A stretch of 64,000 nucleotides of DNA. Source: Sphingobacterium populi. GTDB taxonomy: Bacteria > Bacteroidota > Bacteroidia > Sphingobacteriales > Sphingobacteriaceae. The DNA lies in assembly GCF_001586775.1 (NCBI RefSeq), contig NZ_LQXS01000004.1, positions 1 through 64,000 on the forward strand, in the 5' to 3' direction. The notes beneath the pieces are model-generated. The model did no database searches. It was not told where the DNA came from and saw only the letters and a program-made list of their open reading frames with translations. The position numbers and the translations under genes are program-made. This document shows positions 17,092 through 25,588 of this stretch, in pieces. The stretch's first letter is position 1. Every line of letters starts with the position of its first letter.

Positions 17092-17283
17092 TTAAATAAG
17101 TTTTACATTTACCGCGTTAAGACCTTTACGTCCCTGCTCTACTTCGTAAGATACGTGGTCGTTCTCACGAACTTTGTCTACCAAACCTGATACGTGTACG
17201 AAAATTTCGCTCTCCCCAGAATTTGGAATAATGAAACCGAAGCCTTTAGTTTCATTGAAAAATTTTACTGTTCCTTCTTGCAT
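17092..17283 (-). CDS. Cold-shock domain protein (CspA family)
   Basis: This 63-residue RNA/DNA-binding OB-fold protein has both nucleic-acid motifs: KGFGFI (RNP1, about residues 13-18) and IFVHVSG (RNP2, about 27-33). Such proteins melt RNA secondary structure. It is a stand-alone gene with an AT-rich, A-tract-containing 5' region of about 150 bases shared with the divergent SIMPL gene. Confidence 0.95.
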   Translation of the reverse strand: MQEGTVKFFNETKGFGFIIPNSGESEIFVHVSGLVDKVRENDHVSYEVEQGRKGLNAVNVKLI

Positions 17284-17432
17284 TTTGTATTAAAATTATT
17301 GTTCCATAAAGATATTGAATATAATCAATAATTTGGAATAATTTTTAAATGCTCTTAAACCAAAAGAAAAAACTTTGGTCTTTTTGTAACAACTGAACAG
17401 TTTTTTACGTACATTCTTTAAACGAAAAACAT

Positions 17433-18164
17433 ATGAAAAAATTCATCTACCTTTTGGCCATAATTGGCCTCGTATCGACAAGTAATGCACAAACTATGAC
17501 CGGAGATAATACGCGCAGAGTTTCTACGAAAGGCTATGCAGAAAAAGAAATTACCCCTGATATTATCTATCTAGCGGTATCGCTTCGCGAATATCTGGTA
17601 GACGGAAATGCTCGAAAAAAAGTAACAATCGAAACGTTGGAAAAACAACTCTTTGATGCCGCGCTAAAAAATGGAGTAAAACAAGAAGATCTCACGATTC
17701 AGAACATCTATAGCTACAACAACGAGACAAAAAAGAACAAAAATCCTGAATTGCTACAAGCACGCCAGTACCGCATCAAGGTGACGGATCTTTCTAAATT
17801 GAACAGTCTATTTGACGAGGTAGATAGCCGTGGCATGCAGAGCACTTCTATTAGTGAGTATGATCATTCGCAAAAACGCCAAATCGAGCGTGATCTGAAG
17901 ACCGAAGCCGTAAAAGACGCGCGCATGAATGCTGAGGTATTAGCGAGTGCAGATGGCCAATCGATTGGCAAAGCTATATTAATCAATGATAATAGCTCAT
18001 TTAGCTGGAACGATATCATGCCAGTCGGCCGTATGTATGCGATGAGTGCAAAATCTGCTGACATGATGGAAAGCGCTGATGAAGCGAGCAACATCAATAT
18101 TAGCATTCGCCCGATCAAATTGATCGCAAACGTAGATGCTGTTTTTTATTTATATAGCGAATAA
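17433..18164 (+). CDS. SIMPL (DUF541) domain protein, exported
   Basis: This 243-residue protein has a signal peptide ending near SNAQ (residue about 20) and a full SIMPL domain, with VSTKGYAEKEITPDIIYLAVSL near the start. The family is periplasmic or outer-membrane-associated and of unclear biochemical function. It is followed after six bases by a DUF4359-like gene and then a pseudouridine synthase gene, which appears to be one transcript. Confidence 0.9.
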   Translation: MKKFIYLLAIIGLVSTSNAQTMTGDNTRRVSTKGYAEKEITPDIIYLAVSLREYLVDGNARKKVTIETLEKQLFDAALKNGVKQEDLTIQNIYSYNNETKKNKNPELLQARQYRIKVTDLSKLNSLFDEVDSRGMQSTSISEYDHSQKRQIERDLKTEAVKDARMNAEVLASADGQSIGKAILINDNSSFSWNDIMPVGRMYAMSAKSADMMESADEASNINISIRPIKLIANVDAVFYLYSE

Positions 18165-18170
18165 ATTAAG

Positions 18171-18539
18171 ATGAGTAAAACACGCATCTTTGCATTGGTC
18201 GGAATAGTTGTGCTTGTCGCAGCTTTTCTGACCAATCCTAGTAAAGAAAGGCACGAAGAAGTATTACGCGCCAAAGCGAAAGAACTGCTCACCTCACAAT
18301 TGGACTATAAGCAGGAAGATGCCGTGCAGCTTGGTATGATGCTCTTTGGCGATCGAATCATCAACGAGTTCTTAGCCAACAACGTCCGTATCAAGAATTA
18401 CTACTTGTTTTCGCTAACAGAGATCAAACGGCAAGCGGAATCACAGGTAGTTGGTGGTGGGGCGCTGGGCTTTGTTTGGCTGAGTCCAAAGATTGATGCC
18501 GAAGCCGACAAGATTATACGGATGATAAAAGATTTGTGA
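18171..18539 (+). CDS. DUF4359-like protein with N-terminal membrane anchor
   Basis: This 122-residue protein has one hydrophobic segment at residues 5-20 followed directly by LTNPSKERHEEVLRAKAKEL, the hallmark of the DUF4359 family. The rest is amphipathic, with a glycine patch, VVGGGALGFVWLSPK. It is probably anchored in the inner membrane and faces the periplasm. Function is unknown. Its TGA overlaps the ATG of the next gene by one base. Confidence 0.75.
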   Translation: MSKTRIFALVGIVVLVAAFLTNPSKERHEEVLRAKAKELLTSQLDYKQEDAVQLGMMLFGDRIINEFLANNVRIKNYYLFSLTEIKRQAESQVVGGGALGFVWLSPKIDAEADKIIRMIKDL

Positions 18540-19267
18540 TGCATTTAGATATTCTTTACGAGGACGAATACCTGATTGCAGTAAATAAGCCCCATGGCTT
18601 ACTAGTTCATCGCTCGCCTATCGCTAGCGATGCCAGCGAATTTGCATTACAAATCTTACGCGAGCAGATCGGGAAGATGGTACATCCCGCTCACCGACTC
18701 GATCGCAAAACCAGCGGTGTATTACTTTTTAGTCTGAATAGGGAGATGGACGGCATCATCCAGCCGATGTTTGCTAATAGGCAAATGGAGAAAAAGTACT
18801 TAGCGATACTCCGTGGGCACGCACCAGCCGAAGGCACGATCGATTATGCATTGAAAAAAGAAAACGGCATGATGCAGGATGCTATCACTCACTATAAGAC
18901 GTTGGAGCATGCAGAAATAGATCTACCATTCGGCAAACATCCTACTTCTCGCTATAGCTTAGTAGAAGCGCAGCCCGAAACAGGAAGAATGCATCAGCTT
19001 CGTCGACATTTTGCTCATATATTACATCCCATCATTGGCGACCGACCGCATGGGTGCAACAAGCAAAATAAGTTGTGGAAAGAAACTTTTCAGATGGATA
19101 CCATGATGTTACATGCCTCTGCCCTAGCGTTTACACATCCACTACTGAATAAAAGGATCTTGATTGAAGCGCCTATCCAACCAGAGTTTGCTCGTGTATT
19201 GGATATTTTGGCAATTCCGAATACAATACTACCAACAGCTGTTGTAGAATTGCCCCATAATCTATAG
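18539..19267 (+). CDS. truC: RluA-family pseudouridine synthase, TruC type
   Basis: This 242-residue pseudouridine synthase has the catalytic aspartate in HRLDRKTSGVLLFS (about residue 57) and the family motifs YLIAVNKPHGLLVHRS and RMHQLRRHFAHILHPIIGD. The short length, the lack of an S4 domain and the HPIIGD-type ending point to TruC, which modifies uridine 65 of tRNA. It is translationally coupled to the upstream DUF4359-like gene through TGATG. An RluA paralogue of other specificity cannot be ruled out. Confidence 0.85.
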   Translation: MHLDILYEDEYLIAVNKPHGLLVHRSPIASDASEFALQILREQIGKMVHPAHRLDRKTSGVLLFSLNREMDGIIQPMFANRQMEKKYLAILRGHAPAEGTIDYALKKENGMMQDAITHYKTLEHAEIDLPFGKHPTSRYSLVEAQPETGRMHQLRRHFAHILHPIIGDRPHGCNKQNKLWKETFQMDTMMLHASALAFTHPLLNKRILIEAPIQPEFARVLDILAIPNTILPTAVVELPHNL

Positions 19268-19310
19268 CATTTTACTACTCCAATCTTTCTCGGCTTACAC
19301 GTATTTTATG

Positions 19311-19318
19311 TATTTTTG
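19311..19318 (+). promoter_or_regulatory. -7 promoter element (TATTTTTG) of gcvT
   Basis: Exact TAnnTTTG match 24 bases before the gcvT start at 19343. It supports that start over the in-frame ATG at 19316, which overlaps the box. Confidence 0.65.
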
Positions 19319-19342
19319 GGCGATTTTGAACGAAGAACTTTT

Positions 19343-20425
19343 ATGACAAAAAACACGGCATTAACCAATCATCATATTTCTTTAGGTGCCAAGATGGTAC
19401 CTTTTGCTGGCTTCGATATGCCGGTACAATATTCTGGCATCAACGACGAGCACGAAACGGTACGAACCAAAGTAGGTATGTTTGATGTGAGCCACATGGG
19501 CGAATTCATCTTAAAAGGCGATGGTGCTTTGGAATTAATCCAAAAAATATCGTCGAATGATGCTTCCAAATTATACGATGGCAAAGTACAATACGGTTAT
19601 ATTCCTAACGAAACAGGTGGCGTAGTTGATGATTTCTTGACTTATCGTATTGATGAGAAAACGTATTTGTTAGTGGTAAATGCTTCGAACATCGACAAAG
19701 ACTGGGATTGGATCTCGCGCTATAACACTTATGGTGTTGATATGAAAAACATCTCGGATGAGACTTCTTTGTTTGCTGTACAAGGTCCAAAAGCGACTGA
19801 TGCGTTGCAATCATTGACTGATATTGACCTAGCTCCGATGGAATATTACACGTTTGCAAAAGGCACTTTTGCTGGTGTAGATAATGTATTGGTTTCTGCT
19901 ACGGGATATACCGGTGCTGGCGGTTTTGAAATCTATGTGGCGAATGAACATGCACAACAGGTGTGGGACGCGATCATGGAAGCAGGTGCAGAATATGGCA
20001 TCAAGCCGATTGGACTAGGCGCGCGTGATACTTTGCGTTTGGAAATGGGTTTCTGCCTTTATGGAAATGATATAGACGACAATACTTCTCCATTAGCCGC
20101 AGGCTTAGGTTGGGTTACGAAATTCACCAAAGACTTCGTCAATAGTGCAAACCTGAAAGCAGAAAAAGAAGCTGGTGTAAAACAAAAGCTTGTCGGTTTT
20201 GAGATGATTGACCGCGGTATTCCGCGTCATGACTATCCGATCGTGAATGCAGAAGGTGAAACCATCGGTCGTGTAACTTCTGGAACACAATCGCCAAGCC
20301 TAAAAAAATCTGTTGGTTTAGGTTATGTTGACGCTGCTTACGCTAAAGAGGGTACGGAAATTTATATTCAGATTCGTAATCAGTCGGTAAAAGCAGTGGT
20401 GAAAAAACCACCTTTCGTGAAATAG
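19343..20425 (+). CDS. gcvT: Aminomethyltransferase (glycine cleavage T protein)
   Basis: GcvT transfers the methylene group of the aminomethyl-lipoyl H protein to tetrahydrofolate and releases ammonia. The 360-residue protein shows MVPFAGFDMPVQY, the folate-site aspartate in VGMFDVSHMGE, SATGYTGAGGFEIY and GLGARDTLRLEMGFCLYGND. Length is normal. It stands alone: gcvH and gcvP are not in the window. A strong hairpin terminator follows directly. Confidence 0.97.
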   Translation: MTKNTALTNHHISLGAKMVPFAGFDMPVQYSGINDEHETVRTKVGMFDVSHMGEFILKGDGALELIQKISSNDASKLYDGKVQYGYIPNETGGVVDDFLTYRIDEKTYLLVVNASNIDKDWDWISRYNTYGVDMKNISDETSLFAVQGPKATDALQSLTDIDLAPMEYYTFAKGTFAGVDNVLVSATGYTGAGGFEIYVANEHAQQVWDAIMEAGAEYGIKPIGLGARDTLRLEMGFCLYGNDIDDNTSPLAAGLGWVTKFTKDFVNSANLKAEKEAGVKQKLVGFEMIDRGIPRHDYPIVNAEGETIGRVTSGTQSPSLKKSVGLGYVDAAYAKEGTEIYIQIRNQSVKAVVKKPPFVK

Positions 20426-20449
20426 AATTGTACGAATAGTAATACAACA

Positions 20450-20478
20450 AAAGAGGAATTCATTACGAATTCCTCTTT
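20450..20478. terminator. Bidirectional terminator overlapping the end of the next gene
   Basis: A 12-base perfect stem, AAAGAGGAATTC with its complement around a five-base loop, is followed by a T-rich run for the gcvT transcript. Its right arm also encodes the last lysines and arginine of the convergent small membrane protein gene. Confidence 0.85.
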
Positions 20479-20714
20479 TTCTTTTTTGCTTTACGTTGCG
20501 GCTGCGATACAACCTGTCGCTCTTGCGATTGGGCGCGCACTGTTCGACTCACATATTTGAGTAGGACAACCTTCAAATAGATAAATACGACGATCAGCGC
20601 AATAGATAATCCGAAGAAAAGCACGTGCCCCACACGATAGGCCGCTACTGTACTCATAATCATCAGAATGATTGCTAAGTTCAGTATTACGTTAAAAATC
20701 ATTTTCTTAGTCAT
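20463..20714 (-). CDS. Small membrane protein with basic tail
   Basis: This 83-residue protein has two membrane helices (residues about 6-24 and 30-52) and a strongly basic C-terminal tail, QRKAKKKKRNS. It resembles short Sphingobacteriaceae-restricted membrane proteins (possibly the DUF6358 family, from memory only). It follows another small membrane protein gene by 12 bases. Function is unknown. Confidence 0.65.
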   Translation of the reverse strand: MTKKMIFNVILNLAIILMIMSTVAAYRVGHVLFFGLSIALIVVFIYLKVVLLKYVSRTVRAQSQERQVVSQPQRKAKKKKRNS

Positions 20715-20726
20715 TGCAATCGCGAA

Positions 20727-21017
20727 TTAAGAGATACCCGTCACCTTGCGGCGAATTAGGGCAAAATAGATAATACCTGCAAATATATTTAACACGATAA
20801 TAAATACTGTAAGCCCGGTCCGCTCGAGATTGTCGATACGCGGCGAACGGATAATTTCCAGCATAACTAGCACCACCCAAATCATGGATAAAAGCAAGGA
20901 GACGCTAATCATAACTGGCGCTATGGGACTTTGAAACAGCACAAACACCATTGAAAGACTATAAAAAACCAGACTAAACAAAAAGGCTTGTTTAGTCTGG
21001 CTATACATTTTTTGCAT
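20727..21017 (-). CDS. Three-segment membrane protein with terminator in its 5' codons
   Basis: This 96-residue protein has three hydrophobic segments. Its end, NIFAGIIYFALIRRK, resembles the PLD-nuclease N-terminal membrane domain (Y-x-x-x-RRK), but the usual W and P are missing. I start at the ATG at 21017, directly behind a -7 box; an ATG three codons later (21008) is also possible, and a longer frame would overlap gdhA. Unusually, codons 7-18 form a 12-base-pair hairpin followed by T6, which is an intrinsic terminator, probably that of gdhA. Confidence 0.65.
   Translation of the reverse strand: MQKMYSQTKQAFLFSLVFYSLSMVFVLFQSPIAPVMISVSLLLSMIWVVLVMLEIIRSPRIDNLERTGLTVFIIVLNIFAGIIYFALIRRKVTGIS
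20962..21000 (-). terminator. Intrinsic terminator inside a coding sequence
   Basis: On the minus strand, CCAGACTAAACA (12 bases, perfect) pairs across an eight-base loop and is followed immediately by T6. It lies 52 bases behind the gdhA stop and inside the first 20 codons of the next gene. Confidence 0.75.
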
Positions 21018-21021
21018 ATTG

Positions 21022-21029
21022 CAAATATA
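21022..21029 (-). promoter_or_regulatory. -7 promoter element (TATATTTG)
   Basis: Exact TAnnTTTG match on the minus strand ending four bases before the ATG at 21017. A transcript from it would be leaderless or nearly so and would run straight into the hairpin. Confidence 0.55.
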
Positions 21030-21051
21030 AATCTTTTTGTAACGTATGAAG

Positions 21052-22476
21052 CTATGGGAAAATGCCCAATTCTTCGTACGCCACTCCGACTTTGTTGATT
21101 GCGCACACAAAAGCTGCCGTTCGCAGGTCTTCAACGCCCTCCTGCCCTTTCCATATATCCCATACTTCACGGTAGGCACCGATCATGGTATCTTCTAGGC
21201 CAGAGTGCACCAAATCGATCTCGTCTGGGCCACGTAACAGGATTTTCTTTTCGATTTTAGAAACTTTCTTATCGGTCATCGACTCGATAATATTGAGAAT
21301 TTCTGCGTACATATTTTCGTCAAAACGCTTCTCCAAACGTCCATAACGCACATTACTCAAGTTCTTCAACCACTCAAAATAGGATACGGTAACACCACCT
21401 GCATTAAGGTAGATATCTGGAATCACTAACACGCCTTTTTTATTGAGGATCTCATCGGCTTCGGGCGTTAGTGGGCCGTTGGCAGCTTCTCCAATAATCT
21501 TTGCCTGGATCTTGTCTGCATTGCTTTCATTGATGACTGCCTCTAAAGCTGCAGGAATGAGAATATCGCAGGGGTATTCGAGCACTTCATTCGATGTCTT
21601 AATACTTTTTGCATTCTCAAAATTCAATATGGATCCTGTAGAAGCCCGATGTGCTACTACGGCCTCAAGATCTAGCCCATTCTCGTCATAAATAGCGCCT
21701 TCATATTCGATTAAACCTACTAGAATAGCACCTGCTTCTTGAAAAAATTTGGCGGCATGGTAACCTACATTACCTAAACCCTGCACAATGATACGTTTTC
21801 CTTCTATACCGACAGACATGCCTAGCCGCTGCATATCTTCTTCGACTTTACAGGCTTCTCGAACACCATAAAACACGCCTAGACCAGTCGCTTCTACGCG
21901 ACCTCGAACTCCTCCTTGTGTTACTGGCTTTCCGGTAACGCACGCATTAGAATATACCTCATTAGGATGCAAAGAGCGATAAGTATCGACGATCCAAGCC
22001 ATTTCTCGCGCACCAGTTCCATAATCTGGAGCCGGCACATCTACTCCCGGTCCGATAAAGTTTTTTTTCACTAACTCACTGGTATACCGACGAGTAATTT
22101 TCTCCAGCTCATATTCCGAGTATTTAGTCGGATCGATTCGTATGCCGCCTTTGGCTCCGCCGAAAGGTACATTTACAATGGCGCATTTGTACGTCATCAA
22201 TGCAGCCAAAGCCATCACTTCATCTTGATTTACTGCCATGCTGTAGCGAATACCACCTTTACAAGGCGTACGGTGATGTGAGTGCTGAATGCGGTACGCT
22301 TCGATAACCTCAACATTCTCCCCTATTTTTACTGGGAACTTAACTTGTAATACGGAATTGCAGGCTTTTATTTGTTCCAGTATTCCCTTGGAGAACCGGG
22401 TGTACTTAGCTGCTTTGTCAAAGTTTTTTTCCACTCCTTTGAAAAAGCCGAAATTGCTTGGTATTGAATTTCCCAT
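21052..22476 (-). CDS. Glutamate dehydrogenase (Glu/Leu/Phe/Val dehydrogenase family)
   Basis: This enzyme interconverts glutamate and 2-oxoglutarate with ammonia. The 474-residue protein carries the substrate motif PCKGGIRYSMAVNQDEV, the catalytic-lysine region ALMTYKCAIVNVPFGGAKGG, APDYGTGAREMAWI and the dinucleotide fold IVQGLGNVGYHAAKFF. The extended form, with a C-terminal helical tail, is common in Bacteroidota. The upstream region has TAACTTTA (about 22522), a near match to the -7 box. Cofactor preference cannot be read safely, and a branched-chain amino acid dehydrogenase is unlikely given the motifs. Confidence 0.93.
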   Translation of the reverse strand: MGNSIPSNFGFFKGVEKNFDKAAKYTRFSKGILEQIKACNSVLQVKFPVKIGENVEVIEAYRIQHSHHRTPCKGGIRYSMAVNQDEVMALAALMTYKCAIVNVPFGGAKGGIRIDPTKYSEYELEKITRRYTSELVKKNFIGPGVDVPAPDYGTGAREMAWIVDTYRSLHPNEVYSNACVTGKPVTQGGVRGRVEATGLGVFYGVREACKVEEDMQRLGMSVGIEGKRIIVQGLGNVGYHAAKFFQEAGAILVGLIEYEGAIYDENGLDLEAVVAHRASTGSILNFENAKSIKTSNEVLEYPCDILIPAALEAVINESNADKIQAKIIGEAANGPLTPEADEILNKKGVLVIPDIYLNAGGVTVSYFEWLKNLSNVRYGRLEKRFDENMYAEILNIIESMTDKKVSKIEKKILLRGPDEIDLVHSGLEDTMIGAYREVWDIWKGQEGVEDLRTAAFVCAINKVGVAYEELGIFP

Positions 22477-22620
22477 AAAATAAATTTAATTTACAGCTGT
22501 GTTTATGTTGGTTTATTTTCGATAAAGTTAATATTATATCAGATGAAATGATATTTAACTTATGTTTTTTATCGTTTTATAACTCACATAAATCATGCCG
22601 CCCGTACCAAACTTAATAGC

Positions 22621-22646
22621 AAAAAAAAGCCATCAATAAAGATGGC
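22621..22646 (-). terminator. Intrinsic terminator behind the rhodanese gene
   Basis: On the minus strand GCCATC pairs with GATGGC across a six-base loop and is followed by T8. Confidence 0.8.
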
Positions 22647-22671
22647 CGTTCTTCGAAAAAGTATATTGAAT

Positions 22672-22986
22672 CTAATAGACGTCCAGTTCTGGATCTATTT
22701 CTTCTTTCCAAGCTAATATGCCGCCTTGCAAATTAGAAAGGTTCGTGTAACCTTCATTTTCCAAAAGCATTATCGCCTGAGCGCTTCTTTTTCCGGAGCG
22801 ACATTGCACGATTACTGGAATATCCTTGGAAATTTTATCCGCCTCAATAACTACTCCTGAAAGTGGGATATTGAGTCCTCCTAGATTTGAAACCTCATAT
22901 TCAAAAGGCTCTCTCACATCTATTAATTGAAACTCATCTTTATTGTCAATCTTTTGCTTTAGTTCTTTTACAGTTACTTCTTTCAT
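22672..22986 (-). CDS. Single-domain rhodanese-like protein
   Basis: This 104-residue sulfurtransferase domain has the active-site cysteine in the loop VQCRSGKRSAQAI (about residue 71) and the start ELKQKIDNKDEFQLIDVREPFEYE. The loop CRSGKRS is of the GlpE/PspE kind, so it probably moves sulfane sulfur. It has no signal peptide and is a stand-alone gene. Confidence 0.93.
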   Translation of the reverse strand: MKEVTVKELKQKIDNKDEFQLIDVREPFEYEVSNLGGLNIPLSGVVIEADKISKDIPVIVQCRSGKRSAQAIMLLENEGYTNLSNLQGGILAWKEEIDPELDVY

Positions 22987-23205
22987 ACATATTATATTTT
23001 ACGATCACAGATTATTATCAATGCGCTATGTTGTTGGCCGACAATTATCATACCATGTAGCTAATCAAATATACCGTTTGTATTCGAAAAGAGAAAAGAG
23101 TAATGTTGCAGTTAGAATGTATCGATTAGAAAGATCCAACTATATTAGTGAGCACATAGGTTAATAGCACATCAAACTCCATTACTTTTTCTGTATTTTT
23201 ACGAC

Positions 23206-24513
23206 ATGACCCAGCATGTATTATCATCAAAACATTGGAGCCTTTTCATTGGCTTTACACTTTTCAGCCTTACCGTATCGGCGCAGGTGGCAGATACTAC
23301 CTATATTCAACACCTTCTAAATACATTGGCTTCTGACGAAATGCGTGGCCGCCATGCACTGACGCCAGATATTGAGCGTGCCGCCGATTTCATAGCACAA
23401 GAATTTGAAGATATTGGACTACAGCCTTACGCGGAGCCCAACTTTAGACAAACTTTTCATCTTAACCGGATTTCGGCCGCAGGACAAAGCGTCGTAATTG
23501 ATGGTACAGCAGTAGATCCTGCGCGGTATCTCGTTTTTGGCAGGCCAGTGGCACTTGATTGGAATCAAAAGACGGAAATTAAGACTAGTGCTATCGGACA
23601 AGACGAAGATTTTTCCCAAGCCTTTAGAGCATCTGCTTTACAAGGAAAGGAAGATGAGATTATATGGGTGCATCCAGCTCATCAGGATTTACTGAACCGC
23701 TTCAGGAGAATGATTGGTGAAGAAAGCTTAGTGCCGGTGGGTGGCCAGAGCACTCCGACCAAGTTTTTTGTGGTACAAGATACTGCTCCGCAAAACTTTC
23801 AGTTTACAGCAAAGAGTACACAACAGGAAATACCGCTTTTCAATGTTGTTGGTATGTTGCCAGGAAAATCAAGGCCAGAGGAATACGTAATCCTATCGGC
23901 TCACTACGACCATATTGGCATCATTGAGGCCGACGGCCAAGATTCTATTGCCAACGGCGCTGATGATGATGCATCTGGCACTACCGCCGTGATTGCACTT
24001 GCGAAGCATTTCAAAGCGTTAGACAACAACGAGCGCACCTTGCTTTTTGTCGCATTCACAGGCGAGGAAATCGGCATGTATGGTTCAAAACATTTTGGCA
24101 ATAACATCGATTCTGACAAAGTGGTCGCGATGATCAATATCGAAATGATTGGCAAAGATTCGAAGTTTGGCCCAAACACGTTATACATTACTGGATTTGA
24201 AGCTTCTAATTTAGGATTGCTTGTGCAGGAGCAGGTTAAGGGATCTGCATTCACTTTCCATCCTGACCCCTATCCGCAACAAAATCTATTTTATCGTAGT
24301 GACAATGCTACACTTGCCGCATTAGGTGTGCCAGCACATACGTTTTCTACTTCTCAAATTGATAAGGATGAATATTATCACACGGTGAAGGACGAAGTTT
24401 CGACTCTGGATATTGAAAACATCCGTTCAAGCATCGAAGCAATTGCACATGGTGTTGTCGGTATTGTCAGTGGCGAACAAACGCCTACACGTGTAGAAAA
24501 GTTGAGGGAATAA
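23206..24513 (+). CDS. Exported M28-family metallopeptidase
   Basis: This 435-residue zinc aminopeptidase has a signal peptide (cleavage near VSAQ, residue 26). All M28 motifs are present: LSAHYDHIG (zinc His), NGADDDASGTTAV (bridging Asp), FTGEEIGMYGSKHF (catalytic Glu pair), INIEMIGKD (zinc Asp) and the final HTV in DEYYHTVKDE. Probably periplasmic. A near match to the -7 box (TATTTTTA, 23194-23201) ends four bases before the ATG. It is convergent with a GNAT gene. Confidence 0.93.
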   Translation: MTQHVLSSKHWSLFIGFTLFSLTVSAQVADTTYIQHLLNTLASDEMRGRHALTPDIERAADFIAQEFEDIGLQPYAEPNFRQTFHLNRISAAGQSVVIDGTAVDPARYLVFGRPVALDWNQKTEIKTSAIGQDEDFSQAFRASALQGKEDEIIWVHPAHQDLLNRFRRMIGEESLVPVGGQSTPTKFFVVQDTAPQNFQFTAKSTQQEIPLFNVVGMLPGKSRPEEYVILSAHYDHIGIIEADGQDSIANGADDDASGTTAVIALAKHFKALDNNERTLLFVAFTGEEIGMYGSKHFGNNIDSDKVVAMINIEMIGKDSKFGPNTLYITGFEASNLGLLVQEQVKGSAFTFHPDPYPQQNLFYRSDNATLAALGVPAHTFSTSQIDKDEYYHTVKDEVSTLDIENIRSSIEAIAHGVVGIVSGEQTPTRVEKLRE

Positions 24514-24527
24514 ACGGGATTTAAGAC

Positions 24528-25019
24528 TTAGATGGATTTCTGCATCACGTAATCGTCGAGCACATAATCGTGATATGGGATATCGATCTCGTAGGCGACC
24601 ACAAAGCCGACTTTAAGGTAAAAGTGGTACGCCTTGTTCTGGCGATTAACATTGAGTTCTAATGTCGGAAAGGATTGCGCTTTGGCTAATTCTGCGGCGA
24701 AGTTAATCAACAATTGCCCGTACCCCTTACCTTGCGTGGAAGGAAGCAAATACAAACTCTCAATTCGAAATACGTGCTTTTCTAATAGGGGTCGCACAGC
24801 AATAAAGCCGACCGCGACATCTCCTTCGTATAGCATATAAAATACTTTGCCTTGCTCCACTGTGTCCGATATTCCTTCGATAGAATATAGCTGATCAAGC
24901 ATAAAGGCGATCTGAGCCTCGGAAAGGATCGGACTGTACGTCGGATACCAAATCTCCTGAGCGAGTTGTGAGATGAACGCAAAATCTGCTGTAGTGGCTA
25001 TTTTGATAGTTGGATTCAT
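24528..25019 (-). CDS. GNAT family N-acetyltransferase
   Basis: This 163-residue acetyltransferase has the acetyl-CoA motif SLYLLPSTQGKGYGQLLINFA (about residues 93-113) with the R/Q-x-x-G-x-G loop, followed by LELNVNRQNKAYHFYLKVGF. The substrate is unknown. It overlaps the upstream thiamine-pyrophosphokinase-like gene by four bases (ATGA), so they are translationally coupled. Confidence 0.9.
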   Translation of the reverse strand: MNPTIKIATTADFAFISQLAQEIWYPTYSPILSEAQIAFMLDQLYSIEGISDTVEQGKVFYMLYEGDVAVGFIAVRPLLEKHVFRIESLYLLPSTQGKGYGQLLINFAAELAKAQSFPTLELNVNRQNKAYHFYLKVGFVVAYEIDIPYHDYVLDDYVMQKSI

Positions 25020-25582
25020 AATGCCTCGCCTATGATCAAACTATTTTCGCTCTCCGAATGAATACTCACGAAACCATCCTGAAGCGAATGGTAAGTTTCA
25101 TTAGCCGCCGCTTGCAGATTGTCAACACGATATGCTGCACCGCCGCTCATGACTTTCAGCACGCTGCCCTGAGGCATCCATTTGTGAAAAGACGATCGAA
25201 GAATGTATTTGAACTGCTGGCTATATACCGCAAACGTAAATTGTTGACTATGCTGGATTAAAGCATCCGCCGAAAAATCGTTCCAAAGGATATGCAACGC
25301 AAACTGATTTTTACTTTTCAAATAATGCAAAGCATCCCACAAAATATGCTGCAATGGTAAAATGGAGATTGCGTCTTGATCAATCTCAAAATCCGCATTA
25401 GCCGTAAATACCACATCTATTTTAATTCCTCGGGAAAGAAGATAATCGACATTAGCATCCGTCGTCAATACAATGGGGCTCCATTCGAGCAATTGGCCGA
25501 GAGATTCCTCTGATAACGCATCAGAATCGATGATGAGCAGCGCAGGTTCCTGATTCTCCCGGATGATGTGATGGGACGACAT
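25016..25582 (-). CDS. Thiamine-pyrophosphokinase-like protein with degenerate active site
   Basis: This 188-residue protein matches Bacteroidota thiamine pyrophosphokinase at its start (MSSHHIIRENQEPALLI, then LGQLLEWSPIVLTTDANVDYLL) and keeps the LSRGIKIDVVF segment. Where active enzymes have the GD-x-D(S) motif for ATP/Mg and thiamine, it has FTANADFEID, and the later catalytic acidic and threonine residues are not evident. I infer a paralogue that has lost, or changed, catalysis. It is coupled to the GNAT gene and six bases behind the M20 peptidase gene in the same transcript. Confidence 0.7.
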   Translation of the reverse strand: MSSHHIIRENQEPALLIIDSDALSEESLGQLLEWSPIVLTTDANVDYLLSRGIKIDVVFTANADFEIDQDAISILPLQHILWDALHYLKSKNQFALHILWNDFSADALIQHSQQFTFAVYSQQFKYILRSSFHKWMPQGSVLKVMSGGAAYRVDNLQAAANETYHSLQDGFVSIHSESENSLIIGEAL

Positions 25583-25588
25583 GTGATG

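Noticed and set aside
21018..21179. Longer start for the small membrane protein behind gdhA
   Set aside because: The extra 54 residues are the shadow of the gdhA end in another frame and are not membrane-protein-like.
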